From positions 9,676,994 to 9,740,993 of the forward strand of contig CM061223.1 in assembly GCA_030844895.1 (NCBI GenBank): 64,000 nucleotides of DNA, read 5' to 3'. Each line of letters starts with the position of its first letter. Position 1 is the first letter of the stretch. Source of the DNA: Ambrosia x helenae. Lineage: Eukaryota; Streptophyta; Magnoliopsida; Asterales; Asteraceae. Positions 23,480 to 41,930 of the stretch are shown in pieces. The position numbers and the translations under genes are program-made. The notes below the pieces were generated by a model. It ran no database searches. It was not told the DNA's origin and saw nothing but the letters and a program-made list of their open reading frames with translations.

Positions 23480-23899
23480 CGAGTAATAATCGAACCTAAG
23501 ATCGATGAAGGATGATCGAAGGTTGAAGAAGGAGAGATAAAAGATGTGTGCCTTATTAGCAAAAAAATCAATACAAATTTCGAGATTAGCAGCAGCGCCA
23601 AAACCTTTCAAACCAAACTGCAACAAAACAAATATAATCAATCCATCATCAAACCTGAGATCGATGAAGGATGATGGAAGGTTGAAGAAGGAGAGATAAA
23701 AGAGAGAATGTTGTTTATGTGTTTGATTTAGGTTTTAGGGTTTGTGATGAGTGAAGGAAAAGAAAAGGCATTATATATGATAACCTTGTTTTGTTTTTTT
23801 AATTATCACAAGAAGCCACGTGGCACATCCAAAGAGGGGAGGAGGCCACCAATGAATGTCACATCATCAAACATCAATTCTTTTATATATATTTATAGA
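23480..23899 (-). mobile_element. 5' part of a Helitron-like element with an internal direct repeat
   Basis: At 23899 the minus strand starts A|TCTATAAATATATATAAAAG, which resembles the 5' end of the Helitron at 27529-28284. A block of about 50 bp (GATCGATGAAGGATGAT through GGAGAGATAAAAGA) occurs at about 23500 and again at about 23660. I found no matching hairpin-CTAG terminus to the left, so the other boundary is unknown. Nothing else is recognisable in 22970-23480. Confidence 0.45.
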
Positions 23900-24159
23900 T
23901 TTATAGATTATAGATAATATATGTTATTGGAAAGGTATATATATCACCTCCAAACAAAGAGTTGGTAGCGTGAGAGTATAGTAAAAGTGTTATTCTATAA
24001 GTGATTTGAGAATTCTAGTCAAAAACACATATCAGAGGCGGAGCTATGTAGAGAACAACAGGGTTAAGCGACACCTTAATTATCTCTTTTATATGTAATA
24101 TTCTAAAATGAAATTAAGAGTGACCTCAATAAGAAAATTGGTTGAGAAAAAAAAATTCA

Positions 24160-24245
24160 GAATTGCCTTCTAGCCAGTGGACTAATGCGTGTCTTTCTAA
24201 GACCTTTAGGTCACGGGTTTTAGATTTTCTCTCGCCAATTTTGTT
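24160..24245 (+). repeat. tRNA-related SINE-like fragment (tentative)
   Basis: The sequence from TAGCCAGTGGACTAATGC to GGTCACGGGTTTTAGA looks like an eroded tRNA-derived head, with a D-arm-like start and a decayed box B GGTTTTAGA. No tail or target-site duplication could be assigned. Confidence 0.3.
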
Positions 24246-24479
24246 TCACGTTTTCCCCTACTTTGCTCCAACTCAACTAATGTTCTCTCATGTATTTGTT
24301 TCTAATTTGTGTAACTTATGAAGTGTTGCGAAAGACTGTGCTGGGAAACAAAACAGAATGTACTGGATTTTTAGTCCATAGTGAAAGATGGAGCTCATGT
24401 ATTATTGTATATCATTGATGGTCAGATTGATGATTTCTTTTTACAATGTTGAATGTTCATTCTTGAAGTTTTAACTTAT

Positions 24480-24890
24480 AACATCTAATCATTTGAAGGA
24501 GAAACTCCCAATGAAATCATCTTTATATCGAAGACATATTCAGGTTGTTGATAAGGCGTGCCCATTCTGCAATGAAGGCGATGAATCGGCTGCACATTTG
24601 TTCACAGCATCTGCAGCTACGTGTGGTATATGGCAGGTGATAGCAAGATGGTGTGGAATCCCGAGTATTTTTTGCATTTGAGACAAAAGATTTGGATTGG
24701 AGATCATTGTGGATGTGAAGGCGTATGGTTTTTTATGGTATAAACATAGAAGTAAAGGTAGTGCGTGTAATTGGGATTTATGGTGTAATTTAACTTTGAT
24801 GTAATTGTGGTTTGTGGCGGCTCGATCTCCTCCTTGAAGACGAGTTGTGCCGGTTTTAATGAAGTTCTCTTTAAAAAAAAAAAAAAAAAA
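24480..24890 (+). mobile_element. LINE 3' end fragment (RT zinc-binding domain) with poly(A)
   Basis: The open frame 24493-24681 has the zf-RVT pattern at the C terminus of plant LINE ORF2: KLPMKSS, then CPFCNEGDESAAHLF, then IWQVIARWCGIP. In the following frame KAYGFLWYKHRSK can be read, a typical end of these proteins. A short 3' UTR ends in an 18-base A tract at 24873-24890. It is a 5'-truncated dead copy. Confidence 0.75.
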
Positions 24891-26329
24891 TTAGTTGGTC
24901 TATAGTTTTGGGAAGTCTTTGGTGTAAGAGAGCATAGTTCAGAAGATCTAGTTCGTTGTTTCTGAGATTATACTTGTTTTTCGTCTTTCTTTCTTTTACA
25001 CGGTTTATTTTATTGTTTATAATAACTATTAAAACAGGAATTTATACACATTGTCACAATAATAAATTCTTCATGTTAAAATGAACATAAGTTTTTTTAA
25101 CTGCTAAAATGAAGTCCCGTCCCGTGTTGTTGGTCCCCAAATTTCTAACACAAATACCCTCTATCTTCTTTGTTTCTTTCTTTCTCTTTCGTTGTGTGTG
25201 TGTGTGTCTACCAAGTGCAACACTGCAACTCCTCCAACTCGATCAACCTCGATTTAAGCAGCAATGCCAAGGTTTTATTTTTTTAGAGTAAATTACCAAA
25301 ACCGTCATTGTGGTTTGGCCAAAATTGCCACTCCAGCCCAATCTTTTGAAAAAATAGGGCAAAACAGTCCAACGACTTAACCCAGTTAAGTTTTTGACGT
25401 TAAGTCAGGGGCATTTTTGTCAACTCACTTATAATTTCAGCTTCTTCCCATTCTCTTCTTCCCTAATCAGATCCACCACCCACCACCATCTTCACCTTTC
25501 ACCACCAACACCACTACCTACAAACAACAACCCCTGAACTTCCTTATTTGTATCAAATAACAATAGCAGTTAGTTTTAATTAATAATATTAATCCATCAC
25601 AAACAACAGCCCCTAACCTTCCTTAAATCTACTCTACGAGCCTCATAACAGCTTTGTGAGGAGGATAAGCAAGCAGCCTCATAATAGCTCATCTCCTATG
25701 AACCGACCCGAAAATGTTGAACCTTCCAGCACTACTATGAGCCACTTCTGCATCAATGCATTTCGCACGTCTCTATATTCAGTATTTATCTTCTTCATCA
25801 CAATCCTCAAGAACTATCATGGCTTTGCTTTCAGATCTTGTTAATCTTAACCTCATAGACTCCACCCCTAAAATATGTAATGAAAGCCCTAATTATGGAA
25901 ATAGGATAGTGAATTTTAATCGATTGAGGTTAGTTTTTGATTGTGTAACAGATTAGGTTGTTGGCTGAAAAGAAGCAAAGTTCGTTCAGGGTTAATGGGT
26001 TAGTACTTATTAATACATTAGTTGGATTATTTAAATTGGGTTTATAAAGTTGTTGCTGATTAGAAGTTTCTCAATTCAATTGGAACCAAAATATATGTTA
26101 AGAACTTACATTGAGAGATCATGTCATGATAACCAGACTCGCCGGCGTTCAAGCTCCGGCCAAGCATTGATACCCCTCAATCCTTGCTCCAAAACCGTAA
26201 GCCTTTATACCGTTTTGTTCATTCTACAGAGTGTAACAAAAATGAGAATGGAGAGAATGATACAAAAACACAATAGATCATGAAATATAACACAATGAGC
26301 CACAAAATATAACACAGTGCCAAAAAACA
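24891..26329. other. intergenic, no supportable gene
   Basis: A repeat-like stretch at about 25285-25430 (GTAAATTACCAAAACCGTC ... GGGGCATTTTTGTCAACTC) resembles a common plant MULE-derived end. A C/A-rich segment follows at 25440-25620. The small open frames show no domain. Confidence 0.5.
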
Positions 26330-26337
26330 TAACACAA

Positions 26338-27006
26338 TAGGTGTGTTCATCGGTTCGGTTTACTGTTTATTTGGTTTATTCGATTCGGTTTATTCGGTTT
26401 TCAAAATTTCGGACCTCTAACCAAAAACCAAACCAAACCAAATTAGGAATATGAAAACCAAACCAAATTCAACCAAATTTCAACCAAACAAGCCAAATTG
26501 AAACGAAGTTTTTTGTCTCTAACATATCTACCTCTATGTTTCAAAATCCATAAAGAAAGTTTGCAATTAATATAAACCAAAAAATCAAACCACGCAAACA
26601 CAAACATCATAAAAATTAGAAATAGTAAGTCTTTGCCAATTCCACAAATATAAATAAACTTCAAACTTAAATCTTTCCCCAACTCGAATTATTGCCTATA
26701 AATTTGTGGGCTTTATTTTGGGTTGGGTTTCCCTTTAATATTTTGGGCTTATATATTATATATGGGTTATTAAATATTATTATTTTTATTTAATAATAAA
26801 TTATTTTACCGGTTTATTCGGTTATTCAAATAAACCAAATAAAAAAAATGTAGAACCAAAAACCAAACCAAACACCGAATAAGCAATTCGGTTTCGGTTA
26901 AAACCAAATCAAACACCAAATTCATTGTTCGGATTGGTTTTTTCGGTTATGGTTACGGTTCGGTTTTCGGTTTTTATTTGGTTTTCGGTTTTTCTAAACA
27001 CCCCTA
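26338..27006. mobile_element. hAT-type MITE with CGGTT-repeat interior
   Basis: An 8-bp target-site duplication TAACACAA flanks it (26330-26337 and 27007-27014). The terminal inverted repeats are TAGGTGTGTTCATC and, from the right, TAGGGGTGTTTAGA. Subterminal DNA on both sides is made of iterated CGGTT(C/T) and AACCAAA units. The size (669 bp), 8-bp duplication and TAGGGGTG ends place it in the hAT superfamily; there is no transposase. Confidence 0.8.
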
Positions 27007-27528
27007 TAACACAATACTAAAGAAAAAAGACACAATGAATTGAAAAAAATGATACAATGATGAAAATAAGAAAAAGACACAACGGTACATAAAAGACACA
27101 ATGATATAACGCATATTCTAAAAACTACAAGCTAAAACCCCAAAAAAACGAATACCTAAAAACTAACATCGTATGGTTCGATAAGACGGTTTCAATACCG
27201 CTTAAATGAGTTCAATCGGGGTCCGTTTGATACCTTTTATACGACTTCCTATTTTTCTTTCACTGTGTATTTGATCATAACCCTATTGACTAATTTAATG
27301 ATAGTCTTTTAAAAGAATCATTAAAAGGCTACCAAAGAGCCCTTAATCTCATAAATAAAGACACTTTCAACTTGATATCCGATTTTTAGATATCTGCCGT
27401 CAATATTCATTATCCGAAATTTTTGTATATCCGAAAACCAAATAATCTAGTTTTGAACACCTTGTTTTCAAGATACTTCAAAATACCCAACACCAGGGGA
27501 CTAAAAGTCATTTAGTACATAATATTTA

Positions 27529-28284
27529 CTAGCTGATTACCCCGGGAGTGTCCCGGGGTTAAAAAATCTAATATTACTTGATAAAAAGGGATAAAAGAAG
27601 TAATCAGTCTCAACCTCTTTTAATGTTAAAGAAAGTTGTTCTAATGTTTATACTATCAAAAGGGTTCTCATTCTACGTTCCCAGCAGATTAAAAAATCTC
27701 AACCTCTTTTAATACTAAGCATATCGTTATAGCACATGAACATGGGCAATTCATATATGTAATAGTAGGTTCAAAAACATATATACTATCATAACATGAT
27801 TAGTGACTTGCCTATATAAGAAATTACCTAAATACATTGTGTTTTTTTCTGCATGAGCAAAAACTCACTAAAAAAACATTTTTTTCGTTTTTGTATAGCA
27901 CTATATATGGTGCTCGTTGGAAAGATAATAAAGCGATCGTTAATTTGGTGTAATTTTTTTTCAAAAAAAATGTCATATATAAAAGTTACTAACGTTTAAA
28001 ATTTGTGAGCGAAAAATAAGAAAAAAAAATAAAGATAAAAATATTAATTAACATATTTGAAATTTTAAAATAATTAATAGTTCACTAATATTTAAAAAAT
28101 ATGAGAGGAAAATAAGGAAAAAAAATTAATTAACATATTTGAAATTTTAAGATAATATAAATATAGATTTTATTTAAAAATACAAAATAAATAAATTTAA
28201 AAGAAAGCTTCACATGATGCCATATGACGGCCTCCATTGAATGTTACCTCATACAAACTCAATTCTTTTATTATAAGTCATAGA
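27529..28284 (-). mobile_element. non-autonomous Helitron (756 bp)
   Basis: On the minus strand it starts A|TCTATGACTTATAATAAAAG at 28284. It ends in a hairpin (CCCCGGGACACTCCCGGGG), then TAATCAG and CTAG|T at 27529. The insertion is between A and T without a target duplication. It contains an inverted version of the core shared with the Helitrons at 41931 and 61390. It ends about 260 bp upstream of the NAGLU start codon. Confidence 0.8.
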
Positions 28285-28547
28285 TTTATTATCAGTATTT
28301 CATAGTAAATAACTTCTAGTTTCTGCCGATCAAAAAAAAAAAAAAACTTCTAGTTTCCAATTATTCGTGATTTTGGTACTTTGTGCCGCTTGTTGAACTA
28401 CTTACCATTTGCTTACATTTCATCATCTTTTTCCACAAAAATTTTCCTCTTTTTGATCATCCAAACTTTATAGTTTATCCCAAACACATTCACTCTTCTT
28501 TTCAACAAAAAAAAAAGTCTACTTTCTTATCAGACCCAAAACAAAAC

Positions 28548-34373
<5,826 letters not shown>

Positions 34374-34482
34374 TCTTGGCTATATCAGTCCCTGTACTTT
34401 TCAACTAGTTTCTGGTTAGCCCTGAGTTTCAAAATACTTGGCTATATCAGTCCTGTCTTCATGTCAAAGTGACTGTTTTTGC

Positions 34483-34488
34483 AATAAA
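34483..34488 (+). terminator. candidate NAGLU polyadenylation signal
   Basis: AATAAA lies 110 bp after the NAGLU stop codon in U-rich 3' sequence, a plausible near-upstream element. Confidence 0.5.
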
Positions 34489-35061
34489 AGTTTAATATGA
34501 TGATTCAAAAATTTTAGATATCAATCTTGAAGTGATCTTCATTTTGTAGAAAGAACTTGCAAATTATCCGTTTTGTCGTTTCTTCAAAGTGTTGTTTTTT
34601 TTTCAATATATAGCCATGATATTTAAGATATATTATTAATGAAGGGGGCAGGGTGTAAACGAGTTGAGTCAAGTTCTAACTTAAGAAAGATCGAACTATA
34701 GCTTTATATGTTTCATGTTTTAGATGTAAAGTATATTTCCAAGTTTATATGCAAAATCAAAACTTACAACTTAGTAGTTGTGTAAATAAATAGCTGTTGG
34801 TAGGTAAAGGATGATACTCTTAACAAACTAATGAGAAACAAAACTAACAAATACAAACCAGACCTTGTACTCTATTGGAACCCTCATATGAAAGAACATG
34901 GCTAAAAAACAAAAAATAATCAAGCTATGGAAACATATGAACAAAGCCCAATGATGAACAATCCCATAGTGATAAAACCAAAGCCCATTCGGGCTAAGGC
35001 CGTCTGGTAAAGAAGCGATAGAGGGCCTGCGACCTGCAGGATCCCATGTAGCCGTGTGGAG

Positions 35062-35643
35062 TAGACGTGAGCAAATCGGTTTTTTTTGCCGAACCGGTTT
35101 CGGTTCCAAACCGGTTCGCTACAGTACCGGTTTCTGGCCGAACCAGTTTTGGTTCCAAACCGGTTCGGTTTTAGACCGGTTTCGTCGATTCGTAAGACCG
35201 GTTTCGGTTTGTTTCGGTTTCGGTTCTTAATCGGTTCTTTCGCGCACATTTTTTTAAAGGCAACACAAAATTTTATTTATTTTTACATAAAGTTCAACTT
35301 TTATTGATTTTTATAATTTTTTTAAGGTGTATGGATATATATATTTGTATGTGTGGAAGCTTTTTTGTATAATTTTTATTATATATAATTTTTTTAAACA
35401 TAAAATTCAGTTTTTTTATTAAAAAATACCGGTTTTTCGTACCGGTTCCCAAACCGGTTTGAGTTAAAACCGGTTCGGTTCGGTTTTTCTAGTGGGGATG
35501 GGGAACCGATCCTAGAACCGCCGGTTCTTGTAGAAACCGGACCGGTTCGTGTAGGAACTAGTTTTTGGACGAACCGGTTCGGTTCGGTTCGGTTCGGTTC
35601 GTGCGGTTCCGGTTCCCAAACCGGTTTTTTTTGCTCACCTCTA
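35062..35643. mobile_element. hAT-type MITE with ACCGGTTCGG-repeat interior
   Basis: An exact 8-bp duplication GTGTGGAG flanks it (35054-35061 and 35644-35651). Inverted ends are TAGACGTGAGCAAA and, from the right, TAGAGGTGAGCAAA. Both subterminal parts are tandem CCGGTTCGGTTC-type units on opposite strands, so long open frames of Asn/Arg/Phe repeats appear but mean nothing. The host DNA around it is GC-richer and unassigned. Confidence 0.9.
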
Positions 35644-35799
35644 GTGTGGAGTTGCGCGGAACGCCGCGCTGTCCCTCCGGCTTCCTTGTGGTTTCTGTCC
35701 CAAGCATCCCACACCCAAAACTTTGACGGTGATGTATGTTCATAGGTTTTTAATTGTTTAAAAATAATATAAATGGGCTTAATGATGAGTATCACATGG

Positions 35800-36000
35800 G
35801 TTCAGAATTGGAGGAGATGATGTGGTGCCGAGATGGCAGTCTAGGATAAGTATAACGAGTGGCCTAAAACCTTGCTAGAAAAACAGGTTGCAATAGACTC
35901 ATAGGAGTGGGAGGAGATAATTTGGCGTTGAGCTGGTAGTCTATGATGAATATAACGAATGGTCTAAAACTTTGAAAGGCTAGTAAAAAAGTTATGTAAG
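35800..36000. repeat. diverged ~100-bp direct repeat
   Basis: GGAGGAGATGATGTGG ... AGTATAACGAGTGGCCTAAA at about 35810 recurs at about 35912 with roughly 80% identity by eye. It is non-coding. Confidence 0.6.
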
Positions 36001-36639
36001 GCCTAAAATATCAAAAACAATACTATAAATGTCCATATCCATATTTGGATGCCAATAGCATATAATAGTCATAATTTGATCTTTTAGAAAAAAACATAAT
36101 TTGATCTTTTAGAAAAACAACAAAAGGGAAAATTAGTGGTTTAGGATAGGAAAGTAGTATTTTTATAGACTTTTTTTTATCAGCAAATTTCACTTTATTT
36201 CACCCAAAAGGATATATACAAGGTTACAAACTAATAAGATACTAGTCGCAACCTATAAAAACGATACACCAAAACACCTAATTACTCGAGTTTTAACAAA
36301 CGCAGCTATCTCTCAAGTTATTGGTACATCAAAAGCTTTTCATTTCTCGTATTTTTTCTTTTTCTATTTTGTGGGTAACGTATATTATTATTTTTTTCGA
36401 CCAATCCAACACAACTTTTTATTTTTAGCGTCAACGGTAAGATCCTTGAGCTTACTTAGAAAAGATCAATCTATACGTAATGTATTTGAAAAACAAAGTG
36501 AATGGTAAAAAAGAAAAACGGGTATCAAATTCGATAAGTACTTCAGGCATTCTTCATATCAATCCATAACAATCGACCCTCCTTAAGGGCCAAACGTCCT
36601 CGTTGGTCACGGCCACGTTGGTCACAGCTGGCTCTCTCC

Positions 36640-36830
36640 AGGCCACCACTCCGAGTTTGGCTCTGATACCGTTGTTACAACCCAAACAGGAGAACTCATC
36701 CCAAAAGACTAGTCTGATGGGAGAGAGAGCCCACTTGGGTTATAAACCTCATATTTGTTGCACATACAACCAATATGGAACAAATCTCATACCTTTGCAA
36801 TGATTTCAGTCCATAACAAATAGGGAACAA
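36640..36830 (-). mobile_element. LTR-retrotransposon remnant (PBS plus LTR edge)
   Basis: The minus strand reads ..GGGTTGTAACAACGGTATCAGAGCC. This has an LTR-end-like TGTAACA followed by a tRNA-Met primer-binding motif GGTATCAGAGCC. The LTR would extend rightward from about 36676, but its other end and any internal coding sequence were not found. Nothing else is recognised in 36000-38015. Confidence 0.45.
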
Positions 36831-38015
36831 GTAGTTCCTGAACCATTCGGGTGGAAGTTTAATTATGTTGGTTTATGAAATAAATGGCCGAACATCAACA
36901 AGGTTAATCAAGTGTTCGTTCATATTTTTTTTTATATCCATGTGTATGTATGTCATGATGGAAGTGACAGTACAACCTTCCTTTTTGAGACATTGAGAAA
37001 AGAAGTCAGAGCCTTTTTTTTCCATATTTCAATATTATAAACCCTCGTGTTTAATCCAAGCTGAGTATCAACAATAATAAACTAAAAAGTTTATGATTTG
37101 ATATACAAATGTTAGTAGAAGAAATAAACAATTAACTCTATATCCGTATGTTTCACTTAAACTATTATCTAATTCGAGTTCGAACACCATAAATTCCACT
37201 TAGTCAACAACTTTAACGAAGTGAAAGTGCACTTATACACTAATAACTTAAGTCTTAAGAAGTAACTTAAAAAGGTAAAAAATAGCAACTACTTATTCAC
37301 TTTTTTTTTTTTTTTTTGAGTAGCAACATAATGTTGAATAATTAAACAACTAGACACCGAATTGAAAAAGTGAAGTACAAAATCGATTGCACCCAGTCTC
37401 AATCAAGTTAACATAATAGAAACACACAAAACCGAGTTTTGTTTAATACATGTTGATTGAATACTTGAATACGTAACTTACTTTGTTAGTAAGATTAAGT
37501 AAGTCGGGTCTATTGGAACCCTCTTTGCTTGGGTCCTTAAAAAGAAGGAAAAATGTAATCATATTTACTCAAAGAAAATGCAATGCCATTAATGGAAGTA
37601 ATAATAATAAGAAATATCAATAGGTTTGCTGTTTCTGCTTTGGTCTTGAGGTTTGCTTAGCTATTTCTACTTTGATGTTGTTTGTTTCGTGGTTCTTGTG
37701 TTTTCTCTTAGTGATTTTTGGTGTATTTCTAGCTTATTGCCTGCTTGTTGGTGAAATAATAGTTTCTTTTGCCATAAAAAAATAATAAAAAAAATAAAAA
37801 AACCAATGGCTTTGTATTGACCATTGACCATTTTTCACAAAAAGTCTAAATTCTAAATTTAGCCTCATGGAGATGTATTACAGAGAGGACGTGGATTACT
37901 GTCCGAACAAATTTTGAGCCGGTTTGCACTTCAAAAAAGTTCTTTTTTTTTAAATTAGGAAATTTCAACACCAAAACGAAAGAGCAAAATTCGAAACAAA
38001 ACATAAATCACATTG

Positions 38016-38577
38016 CAAGGGTGTTCAACTAATTGAATAACAAATTTTTGAATTAATCGAATCGATTTTTTTTTATTTTTATCTGAATTCGTATTCGATT
38101 CATATTTGGTTTAAATTTAATTTGTATTTGAAACTCAAGTTCGGTTTAATATAAGTTCACCGTACATAATAAATCATTTTACTTTCTTTTTTAAAACTAC
38201 TACAAACTAATTGATTTAAATGTCAAAAATACTAATCTACAAAATTAACAAACTATCAATGTGTTAAAAGACCAAAAGTTAGAATTTAGGCTGGTCACGA
38301 TTGCGATGTAAGTTAGTTTAGAATTTAGAAGTAGTACGGGCTATATGACATTTGGGCTTGGTAGTGTTATGGATAATAGACTTATCAGTTATCACCTATG
38401 AATGTAATTGCATTTTGCTCATTTTTTTTTTAATTTTATATGCATATATTAAAAACTTAGGTATAAATGGGATTTGAATTTCAAATTAAATTGAAAATTA
38501 TAAATTCGTAATAAATTCGTATTGGATTACTGTATTTGAATATTAATCGAATTCGAATTGATTTTTGAACACCCCTA
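38016..38577. mobile_element. hAT-type MITE with GAATTCG-like interior
   Basis: Inverted ends CAAGGGTGTTCAA and, from the right, TAGGGGTGTTCAA carry short-period AATTCG/CGAATTC units inside both ends. Flanks TCACATTG (38008-38015) and CCACTTTG (38578-38585) match at 6 of 8, as an aged 8-bp duplication would. Confidence 0.7.
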
Positions 38578-38879
38578 CCACTTTGCCTGCTCCATTTGGG
38601 CTTTAAATAAACAATGGCTAGCTTTCTAGAACGACAAACTCACGTACTCATTAGATGTACTAAATTTTACACCAATATCCACAACAAAACCAGAACCCTC
38701 ACCGTTAAGAGAGGACACTTACTAAACTCTTTGGCATTGCAACACTAGCACATGTTTTCTATATATTTTAATTTTAAGAACTTTATGTACCACCAATATT
38801 ACGATTATACATACCGAGTTTCCTAGCATTTACAATCTCCCACAAATATTCTTAGGGAAAGCTTTACATTTCTAAGCGG

Positions 38880-39650
38880 AGGAGTGGAAGACAAGGATGG
38901 GAAATGAAATGAAATGAAAAGACACGATACACACCATGTGCCCAAAAGTTGTATGTAATAATAGAATATGAATATGACATTTTAACCCCACACTATAGTG
39001 TTTTACCCTACATGACCTTTTAACGTGTCTATTTTCTTTAACGGGAAACTAAATACCATCTGAAGTGTCAATGGATTAGCATCTGACCCGGACTTGACCT
39101 GACCTGTGATCTAAACTGTCAACATAACCAGTCCAGGTTCAAGGTCCGGGTTGTGTGTGATGGTAGCAATCCCAATTGGGTTGGGGTCGGCAGTCCACCA
39201 CCGTAGTCATTCACCGTCGATGCCCTAACCCGGATTGCCGACTATGACCTTACCCCATACCGGACCCCGAACTCGCCGTGACTCAAACCAACCGTTATCT
39301 GGACCGTCGACCCCAACTCGGCACCGACTTGACCCGACCTGTGACCTGAACTGTCGACCCATAACTAGCCCAGGTCAGCGGTCCAAGTCGGGTTTGACGG
39401 TAGCAATCTAGAGTGGGTTGGGGTCGCTAGTCCACGTCTCGATCAGGTCAATGGCGGGGTTGGGTAAGGGTAGCAGTCGAGTTGACAGACAGGCCAGTCA
39501 GCGATTTGGGTCACATCAGATCATGTGCAACGGTCTCGGGAATCAAGAATGAAATTGAGATTTCATTTCATGTTGGATTGTTTAAACCCCAATCTGATTA
39601 TTCAAAATTCAATTCCTTTGACAGGTTTCAATTGACACACCAAACACACC
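38880..39650. repeat. GC-rich repetitive island, element unidentified
   Basis: This is an unusually GC-rich block for the window. A segment around CTTGACCTGACCTGTGATCT (39093) recurs near 39328 with the following CCAGGT and GGTAGCAATC blocks, giving an approximate 240-bp direct repeat. The right edge CACACCAAACACACCCTTA looks like a transposon end, but no left partner was found. No coding sequence is evident; the rest of 39650-40500 is AT-rich and unassigned. Confidence 0.45.
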
Positions 39651-40520
39651 CTTAGATAATTGGATGTAAGAGTAGGATGGGAAGAGAGAGACCCTCAGTC
39701 AAGTTTCCAACCAACATTTGTATTAATACATATAAATGTGAAATTAGGATTCGGCTTGGTTGAGAACTCATTCCAATTATGAAAACCGTGAGAACACTAA
39801 CGTAAAATGCAAATTTTTAATTTTTTTTACCCAATAATGTAAAAATAGCTAACTAAGAAATATACAAAAAGTGAAAACAAAATTACGTCGTCCTTACACC
39901 GATGTAACAAAATGACTACACCGGTGTAACACAATTAATATTTTATTATAGTTTAATAACAACCACAAATCCGTTACACAATTAACTAAATGTGTAGCTA
40001 ATAAGTACGTTTCTATTATTCTCATAACTTAACCCAGTTCCCATCCCAGCGATCAAATTCTTGGTGGGAATCATCAACTTTATAATGTTTTAATAACGGG
40101 TCACGCTTTTTTAATTATCTTTTTAACCCATCCGTGTGAAATTATGACATAATTATAAAATTGTGTAACTAACAATATTTTGAAAACACGTGTCGTTTAA
40201 GTCGCATTCCTATGAATAACTTTTTGTCGTTTTGACTTCTAAATTGTTTTAATAAAAATTTGATTGGAATATATAATTCATTTGTAGAAAATGTTGTGTA
40301 ATTTCAGTTGTGGAAAATATGTTATAATTTCAACTTTAGTTTCTTTCAGTCCTTCTAATCGATTGAAGGCTTGGAATCGTGAGGGAAAGTATTGACTTAG
40401 GAAAGGTAGTTAACATTAAAATATGTATTTTATATAAAAAGTGAATGTTATTATTCATTACTATGATGTATATAGATATGATAGATAAAAGTGCAACACA
40501 ATCATAACCAATTAATAATA

Positions 40521-41519
40521 TTAGTGTTTGGCATTGGCAACGAAGTGGGAAATCGCCTCGATCATTTTCTGAGTCTGGTGAGAGGTGACTGGGTCCATAT
40601 CAATGGCGATTTTGTTGAGATAAAAGCTGTGTCCTACTCCTTCACTCACCAACAGCTCAATCTTTTTCCCATCTTTCTTCATCCCTTCATAGAACTCCAT
40701 TTCTGTATCAATCACAAGGTCCTCCTCTGCCACACACAGCAGATACGGTGGCAGATCCACCCCCTCCATCGCCTCCCCCATCGGAGACGTTATCGGGTGG
40801 TCTTTTGTGCTTCCTTCGGGCAACCCCATCTTCAAAAACTTGTCTAACATGTCAAGAGTTAGCATTGGAGATTGCGGTTTTTCCAACTCTGACTTGCTTC
40901 TCACAGAGCGGAGAAACCCCGGGTGGATGGGGATTGCTCCAGCGAGTCTAAGCGGCTGGAGGTTTTCTCCAGCCGCTTTTTTTGCTACCTGGTGGACTAT
41001 GTTCCCACCAGAGCTGTCTCCAATAAGGAAGACACGGTTGAAGTCTCCCTTAGTGGACAACAGTGAATCGTATGTTTTATCATTTGCCACGTCTCTAAGC
41101 CAGAGAAGGGTTGAATATGCGTCCTCAATGGCTGCAGGGAGACGGTGCTCAGGGGCAAGACGGAGGTAGGGGCTAACGACTATGGCGCCCGCTTCGCGGG
41201 CGACACGTGTGTATATGTTATAGTACATGAACCAGTCTGGCTGGCTAATGCAAAATCCTCCTCCGTGGAAGTGGAGGATTATTGGCAGTTTTTCGGTCTC
41301 CGGTACTTCAGGTATATAGACCCGGGCACGGAGACCGGACTCAGCATTAATCAACAAGTCATGGGTGGCAACTCCATCAATAAAATGATGGTGTGGTGGG
41401 ACGGGATCAGACATGAACTTGAACTCAGGCGGCCCGGTCCATGCACGATCGACGAAACCGTCGTCGTAGACCGTGAGCCATCCAGAGACTTGGTCGATGA
41501 TCTTTCTATCGGCAACCAT
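40521..41519 (-). CDS. HSR203J-like carboxylesterase (alpha/beta hydrolase)
   Basis: This is an intact, intronless 332-residue protein, the usual length for plant class I CXE carboxylesterases. It starts MVADRKIIDQVSGWLTVYDD, very like tobacco HSR203J, a serine hydrolase induced in the hypersensitive response. The oxyanion-hole motif HGGGF is at about residues 85-89 and the nucleophile elbow GDSSGG at 167-172 (Ser169). The acidic residue is in AEEDLVID (Asp267 or Asp271), and the catalytic His is in GVGHSFYL (His297). There is no signal peptide, so it is probably cytosolic, hydrolysing small ester substrates that cannot be named from sequence. An in-frame overlap with minus-strand reading frames elsewhere is shadow only. 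Confidence in the family is high; the defence role is inferred from HSR203J. Confidence 0.95.
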   Translation of the reverse strand: MVADRKIIDQVSGWLTVYDDGFVDRAWTGPPEFKFMSDPVPPHHHFIDGVATHDLLINAESGLRARVYIPEVPETEKLPIILHFHGGGFCISQPDWFMYYNIYTRVAREAGAIVVSPYLRLAPEHRLPAAIEDAYSTLLWLRDVANDKTYDSLLSTKGDFNRVFLIGDSSGGNIVHQVAKKAAGENLQPLRLAGAIPIHPGFLRSVRSKSELEKPQSPMLTLDMLDKFLKMGLPEGSTKDHPITSPMGEAMEGVDLPPYLLCVAEEDLVIDTEMEFYEGMKKDGKKIELLVSEGVGHSFYLNKIAIDMDPVTSHQTQKMIEAISHFVANAKH

Positions 41520-41576
41520 TTTGTTTTGGATTGATAAGTGATGAATTAATGTGAGTTGTGTAGGAGTGTTTGGTGC

Positions 41577-41600
41577 ATTATATAGAGATTATATAAGAGG
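41577..41600 (-). promoter_or_regulatory. candidate TATA box of the carboxylesterase gene
   Basis: The minus strand carries TTATATAATCTCTATATAATG about 58-80 bp upstream of the start codon, with two TATATAA-like cores. The spacing to the ATG allows a short 5' UTR. Confidence 0.5.
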
Positions 41601-41930
41601 TGAGTGGAGGCTGGCTGCAATGTGGAAAGAAGTGGAAAGTGTCACGAAAACGTATCGAAAAGATGGGGCCAATGGCTGCATTTCATAGTTGAACGTCTCA
41701 TAACTTTATATGTATAAAATGTGGAGAACGGTCTTTATTTACATTTTAGTCATTTAGTGTCTTACACATACGGCATGATGCGCCATCTTCTCATTTACAC
41801 ATAAGAATAACTATTCAAGTTGTAATGTTTTTTTATTATTATTGATTTCAGAGTTTGTTAAGATAATATTTATTATGGTATACCAATAGATTTAACAGAT
41901 TTATAAAAATTTGGTTTACTATGATATATA

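Noticed and set aside
34828..35795. Open frames of 85-133 codons around the CCGGTT repeats
   Set aside because: The Asn/Arg/Phe repeats are translations of the hAT MITE interior. The flanking piece (KFWVWDAWDRNHKEAGG) is unassigned and interrupted.
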